45,370 nt of DNA, from positions 1 through 45,370 of the IMG/VR virus record IMGVR_UViG_3300028393_000107; one strand, given 5' to 3'. Positions within the stretch are counted from its first letter, which is position 1; each line of letters begins with the position of its first letter. This stretch comes from a virus. Below, in pieces: positions 1 to 6,220 of this stretch. The notes under the pieces were generated by a model, which had not been told where the DNA came from, did not search any database, and saw only the letters and a list, made by a program, of their open reading frames with translations. The translations under genes and the position numbers were made by a program.

Positions 1-135
1 TTTGTCACGTTCTGGTTTCCAGAAACGGTTATCTTCATAAGATTGAGCTGAAGGAGGGTTGACTGTTTTCTCAAACTCATTAGAGATTTTTGAAAAGTCT
101 GTGTTGCGCATAGCGCGAAGTGCTTTGATGTCCAT
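1..135 (-). CDS. 32: gp32-like single-stranded DNA-binding protein (N-terminal part, cut by window edge)
   Basis: The first 45 codons read leftward off the window from an ATG at 135, preceded by a good ribosome-binding site (AGGAAA). The piece contains YEDNRFWKPERDK, which matches the start of gp32 proteins of T4-like phages of aquatic bacteria. gp32 coats single-stranded DNA during replication, recombination and repair and contacts gp59 and late transcription factors. Its neighbours 59 and 33 upstream follow the T4 order 33-59-32. The zinc-binding and acidic C-terminal regions lie outside the window. Confidence 0.82.
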   Translation of the reverse strand, partial: MDIKALRAMRNTDFSKISNEFEKTVNPPSAQSYEDNRFWKPERDK

Positions 136-216
136 TATTATTTCCTTTTCGTATTTGCGATATATAAACGTTGTATAAAAATTTGTATTTCATATAGATA
201 TTACTCAAGTAAAACG

Positions 217-224
217 TATAAATA
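217..224 (+). promoter_or_regulatory. T4-type late promoter octamer TATAAATA
   Basis: An exact TATAAATA lies 64 bases upstream of the only plus-strand gene. It sits inside an imperfect palindrome at 214-233 with ACGTA/TACGT arms. T4 late promoters use this octamer with gp55, gp33 and the sliding clamp. In DNA this A+T-rich an exact octamer is expected several times per strand, so placement is the main support. Confidence 0.5.
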
Positions 225-287
225 ATATTACGTAGTTCGCGATATTACCAGTATCCAACTACCCTAACACTTTAGAGGAGTATCAGC

Positions 288-689
288 ATGTTTATTTATA
301 CACCATTATCAGGTGAAGATTTAGAAATATTTGCATCATTAAAATATATACAAATTCCAGAAGACTATATCCATCAACCCGTTAATCCTAGTGAACTAAA
401 TGGATTTTATAAAAAGACCCATACAGAATATTCAAAATATTTAATGTCATTATTTAGAACTGGAACAACTCATTCCAAAGAAACTAAATTAAAAATGTCT
501 AAGACTAGGAAAGGTGTTCCTAAACCAGAAGGATTTAATCATAATTTTATTGGCGGAGAAATTCAACAAAAGCGCCTCAATGATGGTTCTCATAATTTTA
601 TACAAGAGCATATATGCCCTCATTGTGGTAAATCTGGTAAAAGTGCTTCAATGTTTAGATGGCATTTTGACAACTGTAGATTAATTTAA
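288..689 (+). CDS. NUMOD3-motif, zinc-finger-like protein; probable freestanding homing-endonuclease relative
   Basis: This 133-residue protein is the only plus-strand gene. Residues about 62-83 (HSKETKLKMSKTRKGVPKP) form a NUMOD3-type DNA-binding helix, found in GIY-YIG and HNH homing endonucleases. The C-terminus carries a zinc-finger-like C-x2-C ... H-x3-C pattern (CPHCGKS ... WHFDNC). No complete nuclease catalytic motif is visible, so it may be a DNA-binding remnant. It starts after a GAGGAG ribosome-binding site, lies opposite to its neighbours between 32 and 59, and overlaps the 3' end of the convergent gene by nine bases. This fits insertion of a mobile element. Confidence 0.55.
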   Translation: MFIYTPLSGEDLEIFASLKYIQIPEDYIHQPVNPSELNGFYKKTHTEYSKYLMSLFRTGTTHSKETKLKMSKTRKGVPKPEGFNHNFIGGEIQQKRLNDGSHNFIQEHICPHCGKSGKSASMFRWHFDNCRLI

Positions 690-866
690 TTCTTCCTCTA
701 CGTCATCTTTGGGTAATTCTAAAAATTCTGCTTCATCGACCCAAGAATTTAGGATTTGTAATCCACCAAATTTGTGATTGTTGGCATGATTAGCTTGTTT
801 CCCGGATCTCCCAGAATACTGCTCATCATCAAATTTTCTAGCTTGCTGCTTGTAAGTATTGCCCAT
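681..866 (-). CDS. small hypothetical protein between 59 and 32
   Basis: Sixty-one residues, starting MGNTYKQQARKFDDEQ. A start six codons further upstream is possible, but this ATG fits tighter packing. It overlaps the last codons of the gp59 gene and runs into the convergent plus-strand gene. The sequence is hydrophilic with an acidic C-terminus (DDVEEELN). I do not recognise a family. The position suggests a replication-linked accessory protein, but nothing in the sequence shows it. Confidence 0.6.
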   Translation of the reverse strand: MGNTYKQQARKFDDEQYSGRSGKQANHANNHKFGGLQILNSWVDEAEFLELPKDDVEEELN

Positions 867-1470
867 TTGTATTCCCGCAAACATCTTCTATCAGATTATC
901 TATAATTGGTGTTACTCGTTCTTTATTATACTTTATGAAACCTTTGGCCTTCTCTATCAAAAGAATCCTATCTGAAAACATAGTAGCCATAGCGCTATCT
1001 TCAGGTATACGTTTCATAAACTGTAATTGGTCATCAAGTATTCTTACAGTTTCTATGTTGATCTTTTTACCAACGTATAAAGACATTATATACTGAAATG
1101 TATTTTTTGTACAATAAAAGATGTCATCATAACATTTACCAGATGCTATAAGTTTATCACAATCATCAGAGAACAGTTTTGTAGCAGATTGTCTACGGCG
1201 TTGCCATTCTGTAAAGTTATCATCTGCTTCAGAACCCGAATAAACTACGTTAGGGTTTCCGTATAAGAAGTTACAAGCGACAAATTGAATAAACTCTTGT
1301 TCTGATTTAAACCTGGTACCCAATTTAGCAAATAGAAACTTATCGTTACGCTCTTCGAATTTGGCACGGGAGATTGATACAGCCCCGCGCGTTTCAAATA
1401 CATTATATTTGACTGTTGTAAAATGTAATTTGAGTGCCATGTAGAACTTATAAGCTCGATATCCATCCAT
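838..1470 (-). CDS. 59: gp59-like loader of the replicative DNA helicase
   Basis: This 210-residue protein resembles T4 gp59: the N-terminal YRAYKFYMALKLHF matches the YKLYLMIKQH region of T4, followed by an ERNDKFLFAKLGTRF block like RRDKYFFQKLSEKY. gp59 loads the gp41 helicase onto gp32-coated forks and strand-invasion intermediates. Length (T4: 217) and place near 32 and just downstream of 33 agree. The start overlaps the stop of the upstream gene, suggesting translational coupling. Confidence 0.8.
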   Translation of the reverse strand: MDGYRAYKFYMALKLHFTTVKYNVFETRGAVSISRAKFEERNDKFLFAKLGTRFKSEQEFIQFVACNFLYGNPNVVYSGSEADDNFTEWQRRRQSATKLFSDDCDKLIASGKCYDDIFYCTKNTFQYIMSLYVGKKINIETVRILDDQLQFMKRIPEDSAMATMFSDRILLIEKAKGFIKYNKERVTPIIDNLIEDVCGNTNGQYLQAAS

Positions 1471-1700
1471 TATTTCTCCATTAACCTTCTACATTTTTCT
1501 TTAACTACCATTGGTACATCAGGTGAGATCTCTGCAATTCGGCAATCATACTGCATAGTTACATGTTTAGGTTGAATATAGATAGCAAAGAATAATAGTC
1601 CAATACAACCAATAAACATATACACTAAACTAATAGATTTAACTGACCCAGCGCTACAATCACACGTTCTACCTTGGTTACATCTTTGATTACAACTCAT
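1470..1700 (-). CDS. small cysteine-rich single-pass membrane protein
   Basis: Seventy-six residues from an ATG preceded by GGAGTGGAA; an in-frame GTG two codons upstream is a weaker start. A short Cys-rich N-terminus (CNQRCNQGRTCDC) precedes one transmembrane helix (about residues 25-45), followed by a charged tail with two more cysteines. The ATG overlaps the upstream TGA (ATGA) and the stop abuts the gp59 start. The family is not recognised. It may sit in the inner membrane with cysteines on both faces. Confidence 0.65.
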   Translation of the reverse strand: MSCNQRCNQGRTCDCSAGSVKSISLVYMFIGCIGLLFFAIYIQPKHVTMQYDCRIAEISPDVPMVVKEKCRRLMEK

Positions 1701-1930
1701 TTCCACTCCGTAATATCATTAAGTAAAACATCAAGAAATTCCATTTCATCAATACGTTCAATACGCTTTGGATCTTCACATGCTTCAGAAGCACGGCGTA
1801 AACATTCGGCAATACCTTCTTCTCTCATATGATAGAACTCAGCAATCACCTTTTGATTAACTCTAATTCTATACTTATTTGAACCTTTACTTGTAGGTAC
1901 ATCAGTAATGTTTTCAATAATAATTGGCAT
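1697..1930 (-). CDS. conserved-type small hypothetical phage protein
   Basis: Seventy-seven residues, starting MPIIIENITDVPTSKG. It looks like a compact alpha/beta protein: a short beta-rich N-terminus, then an amphipathic helix (EEGIAECLRRASEACED) and an acidic C-terminal helix. It lies in the 33-59 interval, overlaps the small gene upstream by 17 bases and ends in an ATGA overlap with the next gene. No function is recognised. Confidence 0.65.
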   Translation of the reverse strand: MPIIIENITDVPTSKGSNKYRIRVNQKVIAEFYHMREEGIAECLRRASEACEDPKRIERIDEMEFLDVLLNDITEWK

Positions 1931-2027
1931 TAATATCTCTCACATATCTAGTTACAATATCAGGACACCAACGCATCCATTTTTGGTAGATAACCCACTC
2001 TTGCCTTTCTAAGTGCCAAACTTTCAT
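1914..2027 (-). CDS. 37-residue tryptophan-rich small protein
   Basis: A 37-codon ORF starting MKVWHLERQEWVIYQKWMRW. Its ATG overlaps the gp33 TGA as ATGA, and its 3' end overlaps the next gene by 17 bases. The coupled arrangement and sensible composition (four Trp, several Arg) support a real gene. Function unknown. Confidence 0.5.
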   Translation of the reverse strand: MKVWHLERQEWVIYQKWMRWCPDIVTRYVRDINANYY

Positions 2028-2251
2028 AGGTCTAGACTCGCTTGTTTAGGTAAGTAATTAAGTTCACGCATATTAATAGCAATCTTTTCTTTTAAAGATT
2101 TATTAATCTTTGCAGAAATTTCTTCGGGTTCTAACAGATTATCTTCACAGTATTTTAATACAGCATCCATATGAGAAATATGATGTTCTTGTACTAGTTC
2201 TTCTATGAATAAAGAAAATTCATTTGCTGATTTAAATAAACGCTGAGTCAT
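2024..2251 (-). CDS. 33: gp33-like late promoter transcription accessory protein
   Basis: This 75-residue protein aligns with the gp33 core: IEELVQEHHISHMDAVLKYC resembles T4's IEKMVEEFGMSYLEATTAFL, followed by an EDN/EENS-P-E segment and EKI. gp33 binds the beta-flap of host RNA polymerase and the sliding clamp, bridging replication and late transcription with gp55. It is shorter than T4 gp33 (112), as in T4-like phages of cyanobacteria. A 33-59-32 order is preserved. Its presence makes TATAAATA-type late promoters plausible here. Confidence 0.72.
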   Translation of the reverse strand: MTQRLFKSANEFSLFIEELVQEHHISHMDAVLKYCEDNLLEPEEISAKINKSLKEKIAINMRELNYLPKQASLDL

Positions 2252-2487
2252 TATTTTTTACCCAATTGATATTCACAATGTTTAATTAGATTGTTTAGTT
2301 CTTGATACTCTTCAAGACTTTTCTTGTAGGTCTTCCATTCGGGAGTACCAGGATTATCATGATCAAGAGTTTTTTCTGCTAAGAAATCAGAGAACCATTT
2401 ATCAAGATGCATTTTCTGTACAATAAGTTTAGCATAGGTTTTTTGAATAGTTGATCTATCCATGCGTGCAACATCATATGTATTCAT
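2251..2487 (-). CDS. small hypothetical helical protein
   Basis: Seventy-eight residues from the ATG at 2487 (MNTYDVARMDRSTIQ); a longer reading frame upstream overlaps the previous gene and is not needed. Predominantly helical and charged, ending CEYQLGKK. It directly precedes gp33 (stop adjacent to the gp33 ATG) and so is probably co-translated with it. Family not recognised. Confidence 0.65.
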   Translation of the reverse strand: MNTYDVARMDRSTIQKTYAKLIVQKMHLDKWFSDFLAEKTLDHDNPGTPEWKTYKKSLEEYQELNNLIKHCEYQLGKK

Positions 2488-2488
2488 A

Positions 2489-2761
2489 TTATTCCCAAGT
2501 CCTATGTGCTTCAGCAACCCATTCTGTGCCATCATATTCATCAATGACCCATTCAATGCCATCTGGAATCTCAACTACTTTCAGTTCAGCATGTCCACCC
2601 CAAGAGTCTTCACCAAGTTCTTCAACAATAGATACTAGAATAGGATCATCACGAGGAATATCCCAATAAGATACATTATTTCCAGATTCATTTTTGTATC
2701 TGGTTTCAGCTACTTCACTTAAACCAAATCCACCAAAACATTTATTAATAACAATTTTCAT
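2489..2761 (-). CDS. conserved phage protein of the MKIVINKCxGGFGLS type
   Basis: Ninety residues beginning MKIVINKCFGGFGLSEVA and continuing with an IPRDDPILVSIVEELG segment, LKVVEIPDG and a C-terminal YDGTEWVAEAHRTWE. I recognise this as a small protein widespread in tailed phages, but its function is unknown to me. The length is typical. It is tightly packed between two small genes, and its ATG touches the upstream stop. Confidence 0.7.
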   Translation of the reverse strand: MKIVINKCFGGFGLSEVAETRYKNESGNNVSYWDIPRDDPILVSIVEELGEDSWGGHAELKVVEIPDGIEWVIDEYDGTEWVAEAHRTWE

Positions 2762-2970
2762 TAATGCAACTTCTCCACATTGTATTTTGTAAGGACATTC
2801 TCAAACATAACTTTAGCACCAGGTTTTCCTAGTTGCATTTCAAATATTTCCTCAACTCGCTGCAACATGCCACAAGCTAACATTAACATTTCATTATTAT
2901 CTTGTATGGACATTATTTGCGTATCAACTGGATTCATAATTTCTGCAATTTGTTGTTCTCGAGTAATCAT
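2761..2970 (-). CDS. small hypothetical protein
   Basis: Sixty-nine residues (MITREQQIAEIMNPVDTQ...), mostly helical. It adjoins the 31-residue membrane protein upstream and the MKIVINKC gene downstream, probably within the transcript from the promoter at 3104-3132. Family not recognised. Confidence 0.6.
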   Translation of the reverse strand: MITREQQIAEIMNPVDTQIMSIQDNNEMLMLACGMLQRVEEIFEMQLGKPGAKVMFENVLTKYNVEKLH

Positions 2971-2971
2971 A

Positions 2972-3067
2972 TTATTCCCAACCTAATTTTTCAGCTAAAA
3001 CGCCAGCAATAACAAGAACACTTAGTAAACCAATAAGACCAGCTAAAACAATAATCATATTTTCCAT
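2972..3067 (-). CDS. 31-residue single-span membrane peptide
   Basis: A 31-codon ORF (MENMIIVLAGLIGLLSVLV...) that is almost entirely one transmembrane helix with a short charged C-terminus (EKLGWE). It has a strong ribosome-binding site in the leader GAGAAGGAAATACATT and is the first gene after the promoter at 3104-3132. It could act as a small inner-membrane effector, but no function is shown. Confidence 0.6.
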   Translation of the reverse strand: MENMIIVLAGLIGLLSVLVIAGVLAEKLGWE

Positions 3068-3103
3068 AATGTATTTCCTTCTCAGTTAATCAATTTATAT
3101 GTT

Positions 3104-3132
3104 ATTATATAATAAATAGCAATTAATGTACA
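3104..3132 (-). promoter_or_regulatory. early-type promoter 1 (TGTACA -17- TATAAT)
   Basis: On the minus strand the -35 box is TGTACA (3127-3132), the spacer is exactly 17 bp and the -10 box is TATAAT (3104-3109). The -35 lies in the conserved context CTGTGTACATTAATT. It drives the 31-residue membrane gene and likely the run down to gp32. Confidence 0.8.
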
Positions 3133-3135
3133 CAG

Positions 3136-3270
3136 TTATTTTTGATTTTTATAAAATTTATACAATTTGACGTAGTACTTGAACCGTTTAGGTTCATGTT
3201 CGGGTGATGGGAGCTCGCCAAAACGAGCATACATTTCATCTAATACATTCTCAAGTTCTTGTTCAGTCAT
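3136..3270 (-). CDS. 44-residue hypothetical protein
   Basis: ATG at 3270 overlaps the upstream TGA (ATGA). It starts MTEQELENVLDEMYARFGEL and ends in a basic, aromatic-rich tail (KYYVKLYKFYKNQK). The stop lies just before the -35 box of promoter 1. The coupling supports a real gene; function unknown. Confidence 0.55.
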   Translation of the reverse strand: MTEQELENVLDEMYARFGELPSPEHEPKRFKYYVKLYKFYKNQK

Positions 3271-3362
3271 ATACAGTCAGATTCAGATTCTAATAATTTT
3301 CTAAGTAATTCAGATGGAGTTAAAGGGGTTGGAACTGGAAGTTCTTCTTGTTTATCCGACAT
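3267..3362 (-). CDS. 31-residue proline-rich peptide
   Basis: A 31-codon ORF (MSDKQEELPVPTPLTPSELL...) coupled by ATGA to the gene after it. A GATAAATA octamer (3402-3409), enclosed by a 7-bp inverted repeat (3375-3381/3409-3415), lies about 40 bases upstream; its role is uncertain. Function unknown. Confidence 0.45.
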   Translation of the reverse strand: MSDKQEELPVPTPLTPSELLRKLLESESDCI

Positions 3363-3404
3363 TTTGAGTCCTTAGTAGAGGTTACGCTTTTGGCGATCAA
3401 TTAT

Positions 3405-3746
3405 TTATCCTCTACGCATTTTCGAAATATCAATGGCATCTTCTTGACTAAACACTGGAATAGCATTTGACTTATGTAACTGACCAATACCAATCATAGC
3501 ATTACCAGTATAAACTGGTGAGGCCTTCTTTACAGCATAGCCGTAACCAGTGTCCAAACTAGGAATGTGACTAACGTCAGAACCGTCACGAATAACCCTA
3601 CCACTGCTAGGTCGTGTAGTAACTTGTCTTTTGGTTTGTTTAACTTCATACTTTTGTAATATCTCCTGCCAGTTTGCTTTTAATGCGCGCGCTGCAGCAT
3701 TAGGTTTTTTAGGTTTGCGTTTTGGAATGTGTGGATGTAAAATCAT
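3405..3746 (-). CDS. conserved phage hypothetical protein
   Basis: A 113-residue protein from the ATG at 3746 (MILHPHIPKRKPKKP); the two codons before it read TTG-start only. Basic N-terminus, then a C-terminal block YTGNAMIGIGQLHKSNAIPVFSQ..AIDISKMRR, which I recall from T4-like phages of aquatic bacteria. The role is unknown. Its ATG overlaps the previous stop (TAATG). Confidence 0.62.
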   Translation of the reverse strand: MILHPHIPKRKPKKPNAAARALKANWQEILQKYEVKQTKRQVTTRPSSGRVIRDGSDVSHIPSLDTGYGYAVKKASPVYTGNAMIGIGQLHKSNAIPVFSQEDAIDISKMRRG

Positions 3747-3883
3747 TAGCAATAAACCTCAGTGTATAAGTTTAATAAGTCTGCGTTTGACATTTTTGTG
3801 ATGTCAAGATAGGATAACATGTATGTCATAGACATTTCGTCATCCCAAATTTCGTAGAGTCTGAATAGAATAAGATTACGCAT
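3746..3883 (-). CDS. 45-residue hypothetical protein
   Basis: ORF starting MRNLILFRLYEIWDDEMSM, overlapping the end of the 115-residue gene upstream by eight bases and ending TAATG onto the next gene. Amphipathic, Leu/Tyr/Met-rich. It fills an otherwise empty 120-base gap. Function unknown. Confidence 0.5.
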   Translation of the reverse strand: MRNLILFRLYEIWDDEMSMTYMLSYLDITKMSNADLLNLYTEVYC

Positions 3884-4223
3884 TAATGTAACCATATGGA
3901 AGACCTAAACGGTAACAAAGATATTCATTATCACCTTGAGTATCTTCAGCATCATGGAACCAACGGATAGCTGATTCACGGGTTTGTGCACCTAATTTGA
4001 TCCAATGTTGGATCTGAGCTTCAAAGCGATCAACAGCTAACTTTTTAGCAGCTTGCTCTTCAGCATAATTTTGATCCATTTCTTTGATCAAAGAATCCCA
4101 CTGAACCTGCTTTTCTGCAGGAGCCAATGAGTTCCAGTATTCCATACCAGATTCACCAGGGCGAGAACCTCGTGCATCTTTATGTAAATCGCTGTATAAA
4201 CCATCATCATAAGTAAAAACCAT
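3876..4223 (-). CDS. hypothetical early protein, 115 residues
   Basis: Starts MVFTYDDGLYSDLHKDARGSRPG. Acidic and Trp-rich, with a helical centre (EMDQNYAEEQAAKKLAVDRFEA) and a C-terminal WFHDAEDTQGDNEYLCYRLG. The GSRPGE...YWNSLAPAEKQ pattern recalls a widespread phage family, but I cannot name it securely. First gene after early promoter 2, so probably early. Confidence 0.65.
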   Translation of the reverse strand: MVFTYDDGLYSDLHKDARGSRPGESGMEYWNSLAPAEKQVQWDSLIKEMDQNYAEEQAAKKLAVDRFEAQIQHWIKLGAQTRESAIRWFHDAEDTQGDNEYLCYRLGLPYGYINA

Positions 4224-4253
4224 AATATAACTCCTTTATCAATTTATGATACT

Positions 4254-4282
4254 ATTATATCAAATAAATTAATTAATGTACA
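4254..4282 (-). promoter_or_regulatory. early-type promoter 2
   Basis: TGTACA (4277-4282), 17-bp spacer, TATAAT (4254-4259) on the minus strand in the context CTGTGTACATTAATTAAT. Drives the 115-residue gene ending at 3876 and the small genes after it. Confidence 0.8.
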
Positions 4283-4291
4283 CAGTTATTT

Positions 4292-4468
4292 TCACTTATT
4301 TAAATATTTTCTTTCAGCCTGTAATACTTTAATAGCTGTTGCAAAGATCTCTAATTCTTGATCAGAGTGTTCCATGTTTTTAAACCATTGAACAGTAGCA
4401 TTAACTGCATCTTCATACTGCTGTTGTTCTTCCATTGAAACTGTTTGCGCAAATTGAACTTCAGACAT
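4292..4468 (-). CDS. 58-residue acidic helical hypothetical protein
   Basis: ATG at 4468 (MSEVQFAQTVSMEEQQQYED). Helical, Gln/Glu-rich, ending AERKYLNK. It follows the 67-residue gene with one base between and ends just before promoter 2. Function unknown. Confidence 0.55.
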   Translation of the reverse strand: MSEVQFAQTVSMEEQQQYEDAVNATVQWFKNMEHSDQELEIFATAIKVLQAERKYLNK

Positions 4469-4469
4469 A

Positions 4470-4673
4470 TTAAGCTCCCATCATTTCAACATAAGCTTCA
4501 GTTGCAAACTCATTTGACTCTGGTTGAAGATGACGTTCAATCCAACGTTGTTCAACAACATCATTAACCATTTTAACTGGACAACCAACTTTTTCTGCAA
4601 TATCATCACAAAGCATGTTGGTTGTATCTAATAGTTCTTCGATACTCATATATAAATTTTTCATTGCACTCAT
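4470..4673 (-). CDS. 67-residue hypothetical protein
   Basis: Start taken at MSAMKNLYMSIEELLDT; the six codons upstream (MRRKYI) only translate the shared leader ribosome-binding sequence GAGAAGGAAATACAT. Contains a possible helix-turn-helix-like segment (EELLDTTNMLCDDIAEKVGC), unproven. First gene after early promoter 3. Confidence 0.6.
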   Translation of the reverse strand: MSAMKNLYMSIEELLDTTNMLCDDIAEKVGCPVKMVNDVVEQRWIERHLQPESNEFATEAYVEMMGA

Positions 4674-4710
4674 TATGTATTTCCTTCTCAATTAATCATT
4701 TAATAGAATC

Positions 4711-4739
4711 ATTATATCATAATTGAAAATTAATGTACA
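4711..4739 (-). promoter_or_regulatory. early-type promoter 3
   Basis: TGTACA (4734-4739), 17-bp spacer, TATAAT (4711-4716) on the minus strand, followed by an A+T-rich leader and GAGAAGGAAATA. Confidence 0.8.
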
Positions 4740-4744
4740 CACAT

Positions 4745-4879
4745 TTATTCAGTTTTAAAGTATTCTTTAATGAATTTAATTAGATGTTGTTCACGTATAA
4801 AGACATATTCTTTAATGTCATCTTCTTGCACTACGACAACAAACCCATTTTCTGCCTTCTTAATTTCAATTGTATCCAT
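4745..4879 (-). CDS. 44-residue hypothetical protein
   Basis: ATG at 4879 after an AGGAGT ribosome-binding site. Starts MDTIEIKKAENGFVVVVQED; a small beta-rich start and a basic helix. It lies directly after the membrane protein gene ending at 4888. Function unknown. Confidence 0.55.
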   Translation of the reverse strand: MDTIEIKKAENGFVVVVQEDDIKEYVFIREQHLIKFIKEYFKTE

Positions 4880-4887
4880 AATAACTC

Positions 4888-5100
4888 CTATTTTTTATTT
4901 GCATACACGATACAGATAGTATCATTTGTTTCAGCATAAGCACAGCGTACTGCTACTGGGTCGATGCCACGGGCTACTGCAGTTTCGATACTCTTTTCGA
5001 GTGAGGTGATTCGTTTGTCTTCAATGATATTATAGCTAACAAATCCAGATACAAAGATAATGACTAATGCAATAATACTACAAATGACTTCATGTTTCAT
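4888..5100 (-). CDS. small single-pass membrane protein
   Basis: Start placed at MKHEVICSIIALVII (5100), because the longer frame runs into the tRNA-Arg. One N-terminal transmembrane helix or signal anchor (residues 5-25) is followed by an acidic helix and a segment with two cysteines (RCAYAETNDTIC). The RBS is AAGGAG. The tRNA lies immediately upstream, so the transcripts probably overlap. Family not recognised. Confidence 0.65.
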   Translation of the reverse strand: MKHEVICSIIALVIIFVSGFVSYNIIEDKRITSLEKSIETAVARGIDPVAVRCAYAETNDTICIVYANKK

Positions 5101-5118
5101 AATTACTCCTTCATAAAA

Positions 5119-5193
5119 TGGTACGGCGTGAGGGAATCGAACCCCCAATAAGGGAGTAGAAATCCCTAGTTATATCCATTTAACTAACACCGT
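5119..5193 (-). tRNA. tRNA-Arg (UCU) with encoded CCA
   Basis: The minus strand folds as a cloverleaf: acceptor ACGGTGT/ACGCCGT, discriminator A, encoded CCA (5119-5121), D-stem GTTA/TAAC, anticodon stem AGGGA/TCCCT around loop TTTCTAC, and a T-arm with loop TTCGATT. The anticodon TCT (5158-5160) reads AGA, an Arg codon favoured by A+T-rich phages. It is flanked by small protein genes with almost no spacing. Confidence 0.93.
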
Positions 5194-5194
5194 A

Positions 5195-5392
5195 TTAATT
5201 GATGCAAGTGTCACAATTACATGGAACTACTTCTTTCATTGTGTACCGTATTTCAGCATGATCAACTGCGCCAAAACAATGTTGACAACCTCTACCGTCT
5301 TGAGTAAAATCACCCATAAGACGGTAGCCTTTCTTTAACCAAACGAAGTATTCTTCATCATCTAATTCAATTTCATCTATGCGTTTATCCAT
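5195..5392 (-). CDS. small cysteine-rich hypothetical protein (possible zinc binder)
   Basis: Sixty-five residues: an acidic N-terminus (MDKRIDEIELDDEEYFVW) and a C-terminal half with CQHC and CNCDTC, enough ligands for one zinc site. The stop falls two bases from the 5' end of the tRNA-Arg gene. The start touches the next upstream gene. Family not recognised. Confidence 0.65.
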   Translation of the reverse strand: MDKRIDEIELDDEEYFVWLKKGYRLMGDFTQDGRGCQHCFGAVDHAEIRYTMKEVVPCNCDTCIN

Positions 5393-5595
5393 TAGATTAC
5401 TTTAACCTTCATCATTTTCAAATTGCTTTCAGTTGCGCATAAACGCATTTTTGATTTAGTACCTTGCATTTTAATCACTAACCATGGCACCATTTTATTA
5501 TCTGCATTTAAATCTAAAACAATGTTATCAACCTTACCGATTAAGTAACCTAAAGCACATTCCCAATAAATTTTATTACCAATTTCTAATTTCAT
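5392..5595 (-). CDS. small beta-rich hypothetical early protein
   Basis: Start chosen at MKLEIGNKIYWECA because AAGGTGA is well spaced for it; another ATG lies three codons upstream. 67 residues, ending MMKVKVI. The EIGNKIYWECALGYLIGKVDNI pattern suggests a small SH3-like barrel. It follows early promoter 4. Function unknown. Confidence 0.62.
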   Translation of the reverse strand: MKLEIGNKIYWECALGYLIGKVDNIVLDLNADNKMVPWLVIKMQGTKSKMRLCATESNLKMMKVKVI

Positions 5596-5624
5596 ATAAT
5601 TCACCTTTTATCAATTTATAGGTT

Positions 5625-5653
5625 ATTATATAATAAAATCGAATTAATGTACA
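5625..5653 (-). promoter_or_regulatory. early-type promoter 4
   Basis: TGTACA (5648-5653), 17-bp spacer, TATAAT (5625-5630) on the minus strand in the context CAGTGTACATTAATTCG. It sits in the short gap after the Clp-like protease gene. Confidence 0.8.
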
Positions 5654-5659
5654 CTGTTT

Positions 5660-6220
5660 TTATGTTAAATCTTTAATTAAATCACAAATACCATACTTTA
5701 ATGCATCTTTTGGTGATACCCATACATCATGTGGTGGTAGTAATACATCTCTAATTTCTGCTTCAGTTAGTGATGTGTATTTCTTATAATGAGCTAGCAT
5801 CTTCCTAGTCGTAAGATCAAATTCTTTAACAGTAGCAAATAATTCATGTTCTTTACCAAAAGCACCCCAAGAATATTGATGGCTTAAGATAGAAGTATTA
5901 GGTGTTAGTACACGTTTACCTTTTGCACCAGCCAAGAAGATTAATAATCCAGCTGAAGCAATCTCACCAATACCAATTGTGTTAACAGGGATAGCTGAAC
6001 CTCTCATTACATCAATCAAAGCAAAAGCTGCTGATAGACTTCCACCTGGAGAACAGATTAATAGGTTTAATGCTTCAGGTCTATCTTCTGCTAGGTTAGC
6101 TTCAATAATCCATTGTATTACATCTTTACATGAATTGGCATTAACTTCGTCCATCAAGAGTAAGAAGGAACTTTGTGTTGGGTTTCCACCACCTAGTATT
6201 GTGTTGAGTTTGATCATCAT
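5660..6220 (-). CDS. Clp-type ATP-independent serine protease subunit (ClpP-like)
   Basis: A ClpP-fold serine protease of 186 residues (start at MMIKLNTILGGG). The triad is visible: Ser89 in GEIASAG, His114 in LSHQYSWG and Asp165 in PPHDVWVSP. The LLICSPGGSLSAAFALID segment is the oxyanion-hole strand. Such genes occur in T4-like aquatic phages and could process head proteins or degrade host proteins with a host Clp ATPase; which one is not shown. Its first 80 bases overlap, in another frame, the end of the wall-hydrolase gene. Confidence 0.82.
   Translation of the reverse strand: MMIKLNTILGGGNPTQSSFLLLMDEVNANSCKDVIQWIIEANLAEDRPEALNLLICSPGGSLSAAFALIDVMRGSAIPVNTIGIGEIASAGLLIFLAGAKGKRVLTPNTSILSHQYSWGAFGKEHELFATVKEFDLTTRKMLAHYKKYTSLTEAEIRDVLLPPHDVWVSPKDALKYGICDLIKDLT

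Noticed and set aside
3375-3415. 7-bp inverted repeat GTAGAGG/CCTCTAC
   Set aside because: The loop is 27 bases with no U-tract, so a terminator is not supported. Kept only as a remark beside the 31-residue gene.
4674-4691. Extended start MRRKYI for the 67-residue gene (and likewise at 16619-16636)
   Set aside because: Both extensions only translate the same leader ribosome-binding sequence GAGAAGGAAATA; the internal ATGs are the likely starts.
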